A DNA stretch of 64,000 nt from Neorhizobium populisoli (GCF_019430945.1 NZ_JAHYCB010000003.1:248001-312000), one strand, 5' to 3'. Shown: positions 34,252 through 42,746, numbered from the stretch's first letter. Notes: generated by a model from the sequence alone, not told the origin. Numbers and translations: made by a program.

Positions 34252-34398
34252 ATGCAAGAGCAAATTTCAGCAACGGCTGGGCTTTGTATCAATGACGGGC
34301 CACCATGGGCCACATATGCCGCTGTAACAGGGCTGATTATTTTCGCCGCAATCGGATTGTTTGTTTTCGTCGCGTCACGACGCCCGCCGCGCGCCTAA
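34252..34398 (+). CDS. Small single-span membrane protein (48 aa)
   Basis: A short gene with GTGAGGA 1-7 bases before the ATG. The product has a hydrophilic lead (MQEQISATAGLCINDGPPWA) and a long hydrophobic segment (TGLIIFAAIGLFVFVA) followed by a basic SRRPPRA tail. This suits a small inner-membrane peptide, possibly a holin-like or toxin-type protein. No family assignment is made. Confidence 0.6.
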   Translation: MQEQISATAGLCINDGPPWATYAAVTGLIIFAAIGLFVFVASRRPPRA

Positions 34399-34749
34399 CG
34401 ACCGATTTAATCGAAGCTGCGCTCGGTAGCACCGGATAATGTCAGGCTCCACACCTCACGACCTTATCCGTTACGAGCCAGCCCGTGGCTGAACTCGCGC
34501 ACAAATAGTACCCCTCGATTCTCATTTTACAACCGGGCGCTTAGTCACTGCTGGCTTACCCAAACGCAAAAAGATACCCGGCCTTTGGAGGACCGGGTTT
34601 GGAACTACGCTGACACTTTGGGAAGCACACAAGAGAGGTCGATGCTTGTCAGCATCCCTGACATACACGGATTACTGATTCCTTTCAACCGGAACGAATC
34701 ATTTCGTCTCTTGTTGAATCGCCATAGGTGTATGTTGGGAGTACGAGTC
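34399..34749. other. Intergenic, 350 bp
   Basis: No gene supported. An inverted repeat ACCCGG/CCGGGT at 34576-34598 could be a terminator on the minus strand, where TTTTT follows three bases later. A rightward frame beginning at 34585 is in phase with the DUF982 gene but passes this repeat, and its N-terminal part does not look like the family. Confidence 0.4.
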
Positions 34750-35025
34750 ATGATGCGTGGTGATTGGGAAAAGCCCGTCGAGATTGAGCTTGATCGCTTG
34801 GGCATGTACAGGACGATAGCCGACACAGATGCAGCCGCCCGCACGCTGGTCTTTGATTGGCCGCTGGAAGAAGGCCAGGCACTGGCCGCTGCTAAGGCAA
34901 CCTGCTTTGCCGTGCTTCAAGGTAAGGCCGAGCCGGAAAGCGCCCGTGAGGCGTTTATAGCCGCCGCTGCTGAGGCCGACCGTAGCGTTCGCATCTCTCG
35001 GGGCTATCCGAAAAATCGGCAGTAG
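34750..35025 (+). CDS. DUF982 family protein
   Basis: Starting at MMRGDWEKPVEIELDRLGMY with GGGAG 8 bp upstream, the 91-residue product fits DUF982, a small family abundant in Rhizobiales: W-x-x-PV at the start, AAARTLVFDWPLEEGQALAA in the middle and SAREAFIAAAAEADRSVR at the end. The function of the family is unknown. In a phage it is probably an acquired host-type gene. It sits alone on the plus strand between terminators. Confidence 0.8.
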   Translation: MMRGDWEKPVEIELDRLGMYRTIADTDAAARTLVFDWPLEEGQALAAAKATCFAVLQGKAEPESAREAFIAAAAEADRSVRISRGYPKNRQ

Positions 35026-35491
35026 TTCGGTACGTTAGCGGACAGAAACATTCCGGCGTAGTCGCTGTTAGACATACGGGACGCCAATCCGAGTGCCCTT
35101 CGGCGGCGTTTCTCCTTGTAATGGAATGACGAAGCAAGGCCCGCTCAAATCTCCTGAGCGGGTCTTCGCTATTGTATGAGCATCGATTTCATTCTGATCT
35201 TGGCGGTTGTACTGGCCATGCTGGCTTGGGCGGCGTGGGCCTAGCGGAAGCAACCAGCTCTCCGTATTAGCCTTATGTTAACCGTGATGCGGCATCGTCA
35301 TCGGGTGCCGAGATGTTACCCGTAGTCGGCGCTTGTTACACGAAAAGCCCGCTGTCATCCATCCGGCGGGCTTTTTGTTGCGCCGATGAAAAATGCCCGA
35401 CCATTGCTGATCGGGCAGAAGTTAGCGGTACGTTTGGCTGCACCACGCCTCACTATTATTGCCGTTTCTCTTCGGGATCAACATCGGCTGC
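35026..35491. other. Intergenic region with two hairpins
   Basis: No gene is well supported. CCCGCTCA/TGAGCGGG at 35140-35162 is a hairpin followed by TCTTCG. A 22-codon hydrophobic frame lies at 35176-35244 (MSIDFILILAVVLAMLAWAA...), without a ribosome binding site. A strong terminator is at 35345-35377. Confidence 0.4.
35345..35377 (+). terminator. Rho-independent terminator
   Basis: AAAGCCCGC and GCGGGCTTT pair around a 13-base loop, followed by TTG. It would end rightward transcription from the DUF982 gene. It lies about 115 bp from the convergent leftward operon's last stop. Confidence 0.75.
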
Positions 35492-35650
35492 TTACCACCA
35501 ATTTTTACGTTCGCCGTACTTCTTGCCGATCCGCTTCGCATATGGTGCTTTCGGTTTCGGCTGTGCTGGTTTTGGCAATGGCTGTGGAGCTTGCTCGACG
35601 GGTACGAACACTGTGCGCGTGCCGATTGTGACCTTCGTGTAAGTGGTCAT
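35492..35650 (-). CDS. Small basic protein (52 aa)
   Basis: Starts at MTTYTKVTIGTRTVFVPVEQ in a 4-bp ATGA overlap with the gene at 35647 and is the last gene of a five-gene leftward unit. After a beta-type N-terminus it is Pro/Lys-rich (APQPLPKPAQPKPKAPYAKR), ending in KKYGERKNWW. Small size and basic tail suggest a nucleic-acid or protein-binding peptide. No family known. Confidence 0.6.
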   Translation of the reverse strand: MTTYTKVTIGTRTVFVPVEQAPQPLPKPAQPKPKAPYAKRIGKKYGERKNWW

Positions 35651-35958
35651 GCTGTGCCTCCATAAGCGCGGATCACTCTCGCGCCAGCCCATACTGCTTT
35701 GCGCTCGTCGTGCCACACATCTACCCTGCTGCGGTCGTTCAGGAACGCTTCGAATTGGTCGTGATGTTCCAGAACCTCGGCGGGATATCGCGCTTTGAAA
35801 TCATATGCGACGATTGCTCGACGTGCGAGATGCTGCTCTTCTTCGAGATAGAACTCGACTTCCGAATCAGTGACCGGAAGCTCTTTGCCGGGAAATGTCT
35901 TGGCGAACTCGCGAAGCAGACGCTTCTTCCTGTTCTCGAATATCGACTCCTTTTTCAT
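35647..35958 (-). CDS. Hypothetical phage protein (103 aa)
   Basis: Coupled by ATGA overlaps to genes on both sides. The N-terminus is basic and helical (MKKESIFENRKKRLLREFAK); the C-terminal half has RAIVAYDFKARYPAEVLEHH and VDVWHDERKAVWAGARVIRA. No recognised domain. It belongs to an early-looking leftward operon with the genes up to 36917. Confidence 0.6.
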   Translation of the reverse strand: MKKESIFENRKKRLLREFAKTFPGKELPVTDSEVEFYLEEEQHLARRAIVAYDFKARYPAEVLEHHDQFEAFLNDRSRVDVWHDERKAVWAGARVIRAYGGTA

Positions 35959-36449
35959 GCCAACACCGCCCCTGTCTCTGCTTCAACGAACACAAGCGAG
36001 CCGCAACCCGCCAGTTTGTGTCCCTTGCTGAGCAGATCGATCAGCGTGGGCAAATGCTTCAACTGACCTTCCGTGAAATCGAAACCCTTCTTCACCTTGT
36101 CGCTGACCATCCCATCGATGAATTCCTGCCACGACTGCCTGGAGCCATCACGAGGACGCACCGGAGCTTTGCCGCTCATGATCACAGCATCGGTGGGGCT
36201 GGCGATGTAAATGCGCTGTAGGTCTTCCAGTAGCAGGTTGAGCCAGCGGCGATCACCACGGCTGAAATCCAGATATGGAATGTTGCTGTTCTGAAATCGC
36301 TTGGTGAACTCGATTTGGATCGGACCCGCTGACTGCTTTAGTTCGGCAATTGGATCGAGACGTTTTGGTGTTGTCGGTCCCTTTTCGAGTGGTGTTGGAT
36401 TCTCTTCCTCGTCCAGTCCCATAAAAATGTTGATATTGTAGACTTTCAC
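35955..36449 (-). CDS. Hypothetical phage protein (164 aa)
   Basis: GTG start with AAGGAAA 6 bp upstream. The N-terminal 50 residues are acidic and Pro-rich (MGLDEEENPTPLEKGPTTPK). The core has DFSRGDRRWLNLLLEDLQRI and a Ser/Arg-rich segment, and the C-terminus is helical (LPTLIDLLSKGHKLAGCGSL). No family is recognised. A 4-bp overlap couples it to the next gene. Confidence 0.6.
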   Translation of the reverse strand: MKVYNINIFMGLDEEENPTPLEKGPTTPKRLDPIAELKQSAGPIQIEFTKRFQNSNIPYLDFSRGDRRWLNLLLEDLQRIYIASPTDAVIMSGKAPVRPRDGSRQSWQEFIDGMVSDKVKKGFDFTEGQLKHLPTLIDLLSKGHKLAGCGSLVFVEAETGAVLA

Positions 36450-36459
36450 TATGGTTTCC

Positions 36460-36666
36460 TTACTTCAAATTCGTGATGAAATCTGCGACCTTCTCTAGCA
36501 GTGACTTGTCATCGTGCTTGCAGTTGCGCGGGACTGCATTAAGGATTGTGTCGTGTTCTTCGCCATGGGCCATCAGTTCGCGAATACGCTGCCAACGTTT
36601 TAGCTGGGCCTGTCTCATATTCTCGACTGCCTGTTCGCTGAACTTGTGGCCCTTCTTCGTACCCAT
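36460..36666 (-). CDS. Small NUMOD3-like basic protein (68 aa)
   Basis: ATG at 36666 overlaps the previous stop by one base. The N-terminus MGTKKGHKFSEQAVENMRQA resembles the NUMOD3 DNA-binding motif found in phage homing endonucleases (GxxHSxExxxxM pattern), here without a nuclease domain. The rest is a helix with one C-x4-H-like pair. Possibly a small DNA-binding protein. Confidence 0.55.
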   Translation of the reverse strand: MGTKKGHKFSEQAVENMRQAQLKRWQRIRELMAHGEEHDTILNAVPRNCKHDDKSLLEKVADFITNLK

Positions 36667-36917
36667 CACTTGCTCTCCTTCTTGAGACCAAGATTCAGAA
36701 TGCGTGCTGTCTCGTCAGCACTGATCCGTTTGCTTACTACCTCGCGCACGGCGTGTTTCAGGTTCGTAAGAAGGTCCATAGGATAGAATGTGAGCGACAT
36801 CGGTTCCGTCGAGCCGTATGGCTGCGGCATCATCACGGCATGGTAAGCGGTGATGGCCTTGTCGAGTGACTGAATCGCGCTGTTGATGTCTGCGACCAGC
36901 TTCGTATTGTCTTTCAT
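36666..36917 (-). CDS. Hypothetical phage protein (83 aa)
   Basis: First gene of the five-gene unit, with a strong AAGGAGAT ribosome binding site. Helical protein (ADINSAIQSLDKAITAYHAV) with a central MMPQPYGSTEPMSLTFYPMD loop and a C-terminal helix. No family known. The upstream gene at 37018 ends 100 bp earlier on the same strand, so one longer transcript is possible. Confidence 0.6.
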   Translation of the reverse strand: MKDNTKLVADINSAIQSLDKAITAYHAVMMPQPYGSTEPMSLTFYPMDLLTNLKHAVREVVSKRISADETARILNLGLKKESK

Positions 36918-37017
36918 GGGAGTTATCTCCTTCTTGTGTTTTGTCTTCGCTTGTATTTAATCCGACTGCTACCTTTGAGGCGGGAAACGGCTCCGAAACG
37001 ACCGTTCTCCAACCCGC

Positions 37018-37995
37018 TCAGTTGAAATCCTTCATTGTCTTGATCTTGAACTTCTTCTTCGTCGCAGTGAGGTCCACGTCCAGATGCTGGCGAGCGGGAT
37101 CGCGGTAGATGCCTTTCTTGAAAATCGGGCTACCCGGTGTCCGGTTGAATTCTAAATCCAACACCAGCTCAAAGCGTGACGCGCCGTAGAAGAAGATCAC
37201 GGTCGGGGCTTGGTTCTTCACCTGGAACATGATGCCAGCGCCGTAGCCGACGATCTCGCTACTGCCGTCATCCATGATTAGTTCCTTCAGCACGGCCAGC
37301 TTCGGCGGGATTTCCCACGCAACGAGCATTTCCGAATACCGATTGAACTCCGCCTTGAAACCGAGGTACCAAGCATGGTTCTCGACTTCCATTTCCTTGA
37401 GGCGCTTGTTGATGTCGCGGCTGCGGTTATAGAAATCGAGCATGAAAACGTCGGCTTCTTTTGCCGACGTGGTCGGCTCGGCACGGATCATCAGCTTTGC
37501 GCGGTGGACCGTCGATTTCTTGCCCCTGCCCGTATTATCGAACAAGTCGGTCTTGATCTCGTAGAAATCGACGTGCTGCCCGGCGGGGTCATCCTGGGGG
37601 TCCATCTCCGCGCAGCCATTAGTGACTTCGTCTTGTCGTGTGGATGAGCAGAGCGAATTCACGCGGGCTTCACTCGCCGTCGTTGGGTGCGACCGAGCAT
37701 CCGCGCGGGCCTTCTCTCCCGATTGCAGGTCGGAAGAAACTACTTCGCTAGATGCGTTGTCAGCGCCATCAGGCGCGCATCTATTAAGTAACTTCTCTCT
37801 ACTTCTAATACTTAATGAATGCGCGCCTTGGCCCGAAAAAAAGTCATTGCCGCGCTCGCTCTTAATAGATGCGCGCTCAGTCATTGCCCAATCGAGGATG
37901 ACAGGGTTGATTTCATTTGCGTGGGTTTTCGCCTTCTCCAATGTGTTGCGCTTGATCTGCGCTAGGATATTGGCTGCGGTAAGTTTTCCAGACAT
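37018..37995 (-). CDS. Unknown early phage protein with internal DNA repeats (325 aa)
   Basis: Starting at MSGKLTAANILAQIKRNTLE. The N-terminus (1-35) is helical. The middle (about 40-145) is a Ser/Arg/Ala-rich, probably disordered stretch that is encoded by DNA holding three copies of a 16-19 bp inverted/direct repeat. The C-terminal two thirds is folded, with VDFYEIKTDLFDNTGRGKKS, then NHAWYLGFKAEFNRYSEMLV and FFYGASRFELVLDLEFNRT. A structured leader (38001-38081) lies just upstream. Lambda-type phages place replication origins inside initiator genes in this way, so a replication-initiation role is conceivable. No homologue recognised. Confidence 0.6.
   Translation of the reverse strand: MSGKLTAANILAQIKRNTLEKAKTHANEINPVILDWAMTERASIKSERGNDFFSGQGAHSLSIRSREKLLNRCAPDGADNASSEVVSSDLQSGEKARADARSHPTTASEARVNSLCSSTRQDEVTNGCAEMDPQDDPAGQHVDFYEIKTDLFDNTGRGKKSTVHRAKLMIRAEPTTSAKEADVFMLDFYNRSRDINKRLKEMEVENHAWYLGFKAEFNRYSEMLVAWEIPPKLAVLKELIMDDGSSEIVGYGAGIMFQVKNQAPTVIFFYGASRFELVLDLEFNRTPGSPIFKKGIYRDPARQHLDVDLTATKKKFKIKTMKDFN
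37772..37877. repeat. Three copies of a 16-19 bp repeat inside the gene at 37018
   Basis: Copy A (37772-37790) GGCGCGCATCTATTAAGTA and copy B (37809-37827, inverted) differ at two adjacent positions. Copy C (37861-37877, inverted) matches copy A exactly over GCGCGCATCTATTAAG. A 7-A run lies between B and C. The spacing and orientation suggest binding sites for a dimeric or oligomeric protein. Confidence 0.7.
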
Positions 37996-38000
37996 TACAG

Positions 38001-38081
38001 AATTCCTTTCTTGATACGAAAAAGTCCCGCTTGGGTCTGGAAACAAGCGGGACCGTTTCAACTGATCATCAAGAAAAGAAT
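38001..38081 (-). promoter_or_regulatory. Leader hairpin that can bury the ribosome binding site of the gene at 37018
   Basis: In the minus-strand RNA, ATTCTTTTCTTGAT (38081-38068) pairs with ATCAAGAAAGGAAT (38015-38002) over 14 bp with one G-U wobble. The second half contains AAGGA, the likely ribosome binding site of the gene starting at 37995. Nested inside is GTCCCGCTTG/CAAGCGGGAC followed by TTTTT, a perfect terminator-type hairpin. The structure may switch between termination, translation block and open states. Confidence 0.65.
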
Positions 38082-38204
38082 GCGTTGGTCTTGCACGAAG
38101 TTATTGTAATGACTTCGTTTTCCAGACCAAGCATCACATCCTATTTATAAGCGATGCCTGTTTTGAGAGCCAAAATTAAAATCTGCTACATGAGCAAATA
38201 AAGA

Positions 38205-38670
38205 TATTGCGGTTTTCGAGCCGGGTTCATTATCCTCCCTGCCCTAGCCGGACAATATGCCCGCCAGCGCGTCATAGAGCGTCACTGGCTGCGACGGCTG
38301 AACCTGCGACAGGCAGACGACATCATCGCCATGTTGGTCGCTACAGGTGAGAAATATTTCAAAGAAACGCCAGTTTCCGATGGCGATCCGATCTACCGGC
38401 AAATCGAACTGATCATCAACAAGCCCGACAATACCGACTTGATGTTAGATGCAACGGCAAAGGGCAGACCCCGCATTAGAGCCGATCGATCCCCAAATCG
38501 CGAGCGCCTTGGGAAAGGACTATGGCGGTCACAACGAAAGCACCATTGCCGCTGGTTATCTCGTCGGCCAACGGATGTATGCCCTAGGCTATGAAAAGAT
38601 CGGCGCAAAATCGCTTGTCGGATGCATTGCCAAGACGGCGGCCACTTTTCGGAAGAAGAAGGGAAAATGA
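38205..38670 (+). pseudogene. Frame-broken or overlapping small gene pair
   Basis: A reading frame open from about 38205 continues through RQRVIERHWLRRLNLRQADD and ELIINKPDNTDLMLDATAKG to 38594. A second frame, shifted by +1, starts at ATG 38449 right after a TAG and ends at 38670 with IASALGKDYGGHNESTIAAG and KIGAKSLVGCIAKTAATFRK. The first frame's product loses sense after its overlap with the second. Either one gene suffered a frameshift or these are two overlapping genes. The upper frame has no clear start or ribosome binding site before 38331. Confidence 0.5.
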
Positions 38671-38730
38671 TAGCCCGGACTAGCTGCGCTCAGCTGACGT
38701 AAATATCTCCGCAACAACGGAGAACGCTAC

Positions 38731-38910
38731 ATGGCCAGGCCAAAGGGCTACAAGATGTCGCCAGAAGAAATCGCAAAGCGGGCAGCGAAGCGAGTACCCA
38801 AAAACAAAGAGATAGTCGAATTCACCGAGACGACGAATCTCAGCAAGGCGCAATGGATCGCCGCGCTGACGGCGGATCGTGCCGCTGCGATAGCGTCAAC
38901 CGCTAAATAG
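38731..38910 (+). CDS. Small basic helical protein (59 aa)
   Basis: A short gene with GGAGAA 8 bp before the ATG, 59 residues. Sequence: MARPKGYKMSPEEIAKRAAK at the start, then a Thr/Glu-rich middle and an Ala-rich helix with LSKAQWIAALTADRAAAIAS. The N-terminal ARPKGYK is AT-hook-like (basic, GRP-like). It is followed 40 bp later by a strong terminator. Confidence 0.65.
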   Translation: MARPKGYKMSPEEIAKRAAKRVPKNKEIVEFTETTNLSKAQWIAALTADRAAAIASTAK

Positions 38911-38948
38911 ATTTGTGGAAGCACGCCATAGCTTTTACTCCTAAAACG

Positions 38949-38990
38949 AAGCCCTGCTAGGTTTTCCTTACCTCCCTAGCAGGGCTTTCT
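38949..38990 (+). terminator. Rho-independent terminator
   Basis: AAGCCCTGCTAGG and CCTAGCAGGGCTT form a perfect 13-bp stem around a 12-base loop, followed by TCTGTCCTT, so the T-run is interrupted. It ends the transcript of the small gene at 38731. Confidence 0.8.
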
Positions 38991-39050
38991 GTCCTTTGGA
39001 ACAAATGCCCAGGATAGGACTTCGACACCATCAGCCTGTAGGAGTTCAAG

Positions 39051-39293
39051 ATGACAAGGTTCTTTTTCGACGTGATCAACGGCCATGGGTTAGAGCGCGA
39101 CGAGATTGGGATCGAGATGGATCGACCCGATCAAATCCGCCGCGAAGTCTCCCGTATCCTCACCGATATCGCAAAGGAAGAGATGCCGACTGATGACGCA
39201 ACTCGAATCCGCGTCGCTGTCCGTGATGTCACCGGCAAGCCAGTTTATGAGGGCGAACTGTTCTTTCGAGGAAGCTGGTCGCAGCAGACATGA
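39051..39293 (+). CDS. DUF6894-like small protein (80 aa)
   Basis: MTRFFFDVINGHGLERDEIG, followed by EMDRPDQIRREVSRILTDIA and IRVAVRDVTGKPVYEGELFF, closely follows the rhizobial DUF6894 pattern (a beta-hairpin, a helix, then a C-terminal strand VRD-xxG-xPV). The family is common in Rhizobiales genomes and has no known role to my knowledge. TAGGAG lies a few bases before the ATG. Confidence 0.8.
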   Translation: MTRFFFDVINGHGLERDEIGIEMDRPDQIRREVSRILTDIAKEEMPTDDATRIRVAVRDVTGKPVYEGELFFRGSWSQQT

Positions 39294-39382
39294 TGCACCT
39301 CGACTAAATGTGATAGCTCATCGCGTTAGGGAACTGAATCGATTTAACCGCGTTAGAGGGCCGGGAAACGGGACAACATCTT

Positions 39383-39571
39383 ATGCGTGATAAAATGGAT
39401 CTAGGTTACGGTGACAGCCGCGCTATCAAGGACGCCTTCTGTTTTGATGAAGGCCGTGCAAGCGCGAAAGTCGGATTGCAGCGGACTGACAATCCTTTTC
39501 GGCAGGACAGCGAGCCAGTCAAACACCAGTCATGGCTCGAAGGCTACACTAGCCAAAAGTCCATTAACTAA
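39383..39571 (+). CDS. Rmf/CrpP-like small protein (62 aa)
   Basis: Residues about 22-58 (FDEGRASAKVGLQRTDNPFR, then a spacer and WLEGYTSQ) resemble the compact Rmf/CrpP fold, G-x-x-A-x-x-G...NPF...W-x-x-G, found in ribosome modulation factors and small plasmid or phage proteins. Role in this phage unknown; binding to ribosomes or other proteins is possible. The start ATG has no strong ribosome binding site. Confidence 0.65.
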   Translation: MRDKMDLGYGDSRAIKDAFCFDEGRASAKVGLQRTDNPFRQDSEPVKHQSWLEGYTSQKSIN

Positions 39572-39640
39572 GCCTGCGTCAGCGCTCGCCCTTTGAAAGC
39601 AGTGGCAATACGGCTGCTGCTTTTGCAGGAGCACACGCGT

Positions 39641-39835
39641 ATGACCATAGCAGACCTCTTCCACTACATCGGCGCGATCCGCTTGCTGGCACTCGCATAT
39701 TGGCTGGTGTTCGGTCCGGTTCTCGCATGGGCATGGCTACGTGTAGCTGACAGCATCTGGTGGCACTGGATCAAACCAAAACGCGTTCGCCGCGAGACCG
39801 ATGCGGAGTTCGACGGCGTTACCATCGACCTTTAA
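39641..39835 (+). CDS. Small membrane protein (64 aa)
   Basis: Starting from MTIADLFHYIGAIRLLALAY with GCAGGAG 11 bp upstream, two closely spaced hydrophobic stretches (about 10-28 and 30-43) form one or two membrane helices. A Trp-rich, basic part follows (DSIWWHWIKPKRVRRETD), then a short acidic end. A longer frame from 39593 seems less likely. It might be a small holin-like or host-interaction protein. Confidence 0.55.
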   Translation: MTIADLFHYIGAIRLLALAYWLVFGPVLAWAWLRVADSIWWHWIKPKRVRRETDAEFDGVTIDL

Positions 39836-39967
39836 TGTTCCAGCTATGTCAAAGTACACAGACACCGATCTGCAAGACAGTATAATGGGAACATCACCGG
39901 CACACGAGATAGTAGGCGCTGGTGCCTGAGAGTCATGTTGCTCCCGCCTGCATAGCCGGGATACCCC

Positions 39968-40240
39968 ATGTTCAAATCACTTCTCACCCATTCGTCGGAC
40001 GAGCGTCAGGCTCTGAAAGAAATGCTGTCGCGTTATGCGCTTCGCTATCATATCCGTGGCCCCGAACACCGAGCACTGATCGCGCAGACGATCACCGCTT
40101 TCGCCGATGATCCCGACCTACTGTTGGGACAGCCGATTGAGAAAGCCGTAGCCGAGACCATGCACCGGCTATACCTGCGAAATTCAGAAATCGCCCAGCG
40201 ACAAGCCGCATTGGCGCAAAACGCTGCGCAGGCACATTGA
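39968..40240 (+). CDS. Hypothetical phage protein (90 aa)
   Basis: An all-helical, soluble protein (SSDERQALKEMLSRYALRYH, then EKAVAETMHRLYLRNSEIAQ and an Ala/Gln-rich end). A weak GGGAT ribosome binding site lies before the ATG. The terminator at 40248 follows 8 bp after the stop. No family known. Confidence 0.6.
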   Translation: MFKSLLTHSSDERQALKEMLSRYALRYHIRGPEHRALIAQTITAFADDPDLLLGQPIEKAVAETMHRLYLRNSEIAQRQAALAQNAAQAH

Positions 40241-40247
40241 AATAGAA

Positions 40248-40275
40248 AAAGCCCGGCTGCACACCGGGCTCTTCC
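40248..40275. terminator. Bidirectional terminator between convergent genes
   Basis: AGCCCGG (40250-40256) and CCGGGCT (40264-40270) form the stem. On the minus strand TTTTTC follows, and on the plus strand a C/T-rich run. It separates the rightward gene at 39968 from the leftward DUF2958 gene. Confidence 0.7.
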
Positions 40276-40344
40276 ATTTTGAACCGCGTCACTGACTAGG
40301 CTTCGCTGTTCGTAAAGATAACGGCATTACGGACCGTTAGTTCC

Positions 40345-40680
40345 CTATTTCGGTACGACGATTTCTCGCGCACGCCTTGCCGCTTCGGTCCAAACGCTCA
40401 GCGGCTTATCCGTTCGGAAGTGGAGATCGCGTTTAACACGCAATCCATGCGGCCCTGTGAGAAGCTCCAATTCCTCAACACTGACATAGCCGAGTTCAGG
40501 CGTGCCGTGGCCGAGATCGCAAAGGCCGAAGCACACGCCATCGGGTTCCATTTCCGTCAGAATCCATGTTGCCGCAGCCCATGGCGTAAACAGTTTTACC
40601 ACCGGGATATGATCGGCCTCACGTGCTTCCACATTATTGGAGATCAACTTGGCCTTCAATTCGTCGGTAAGCAGTCTCAT
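40345..40680 (-). CDS. DUF2958 family protein
   Basis: A 111-residue protein: MRLLTDELKAKLISNNVEAR, then VVKLFTPWAAATWILTEMEP, VCFGLCDLGHGTPELGYVSV, and GPHGLRVKRDLHFRTDKPLS. This follows DUF2958 closely, a family common on plasmids and prophages of alphaproteobacteria, of unknown function. The ATG overlaps the stop of a 50-codon gene upstream (ATGA). Confidence 0.85.
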   Translation of the reverse strand: MRLLTDELKAKLISNNVEAREADHIPVVKLFTPWAAATWILTEMEPDGVCFGLCDLGHGTPELGYVSVEELELLTGPHGLRVKRDLHFRTDKPLSVWTEAARRAREIVVPK

Positions 40681-40829
40681 GCTGCCACCTCAACGCTTGC
40701 CATGCCGATGACGACGAGCTTGCAGACGTTTTCGATCATCTTGCGCTCAACGCGCCACTCTGCGACCGTTTTGAAGACTTGATCGAACTGCTTGCCATCA
40801 ATTCGTCCCCAAACGCGAAATCCAACCAT
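40677..40829 (-). CDS. Small protein coupled to DUF2958 (50 aa)
   Basis: A 50-residue protein with a strong AAGGAGATATTGCA ribosome binding site: MVGFRVWGRIDGKQFDQVFK, then a helix and KLVVIGMASVEVAA. Its stop overlaps the DUF2958 start in an ATGA, so the two are translated together. No family is recognised; it may be a partner or a leader. Confidence 0.65.
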   Translation of the reverse strand: MVGFRVWGRIDGKQFDQVFKTVAEWRVERKMIENVCKLVVIGMASVEVAA

Positions 40830-40912
40830 TGCAATATCTCCTTGTTGCGATTGCAACTCTGGATTTAAAGCCGTTGGAGTATCAGGGCGAGCACAGGCTT
40901 GAGAGCAGAAAA

Positions 40913-40938
40913 GAAAAAAGGGCTGTAAAAAAAGCCCC
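40913..40938 (-). terminator. Rho-independent terminator near the right end of the prophage
   Basis: GGGCT (40920-40924) and AGCCC (40933-40937) form a short stem; on the minus strand it is followed by a TTTTTT run. It lies inside the phage end, about 40 bp from attR, and would stop leftward host transcription entering the prophage. Confidence 0.55.
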
Positions 40939-40968
40939 CTAGTTAAAAAACGGGTTGTTGTAAAACGT

Positions 40969-40984
40969 AGGACATGCTTGCGTG
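40969..40984. mobile_element. attR (right prophage attachment site)
   Basis: AGGACATGCTTGCGTG matches the left site in 15 of 16 positions. The likely crossover TT is 40978-40979. The phage side contributes TTGTTGTAAAACG, the left arm of the reconstructed attP. The host regulator ends 50 bp further on, so integration lies in an intergenic region and breaks no gene. Confidence 0.75.
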
Positions 40985-41033
40985 AGGGTTAACGCTTCCT
41001 AACGAAGCAAATACTTAAGTTGGCGACGTATAA

Positions 41034-42593
<1,560 letters not shown>

Positions 42594-42746
42594 GCTCGGC
42601 TCCCGGCTACGTTCATCGTGCCCCCTTATGGGCTCTTATGCTGCCGGTTGTGCCAGAAAGGCTTGAACATCCCCTTTTGAGAAAGACTTGCATTTTAACG
42701 GCCGGCAAGGAAAACAGACGCACCAGATCCAGGAAGGAACAACGCG

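Larger units (their letters stand above)
2885..40978. mobile_element. Integrated prophage, P22/SU10-like podovirus, about 38.1 kb
   Basis: The element is bounded by matching att sites and starts with a large serine integrase. It carries a complete head and short-tail gene set in one orientation (TerL, portal, scaffold, capsid, adaptor, tail hub, ejection proteins, fibre) and a half packed with small accessory genes. GC content is visibly lower than in the flanking chromosome, with many AT-rich gene gaps. No sheath, tape measure or tail tube of a long-tailed phage is present. All late genes read open, so the element may be functional, although no endolysin, holin, repressor or replicase could be recognised by eye. 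Confidence 0.9.

Noticed and set aside
35176-35244. 22-codon hydrophobic frame
   Set aside because: No ribosome binding site and too short to support on sequence alone.
39846-39929. 27-codon frame MSKYTDTDLQDSIMGTS...
   Set aside because: No ribosome binding site; probably chance.
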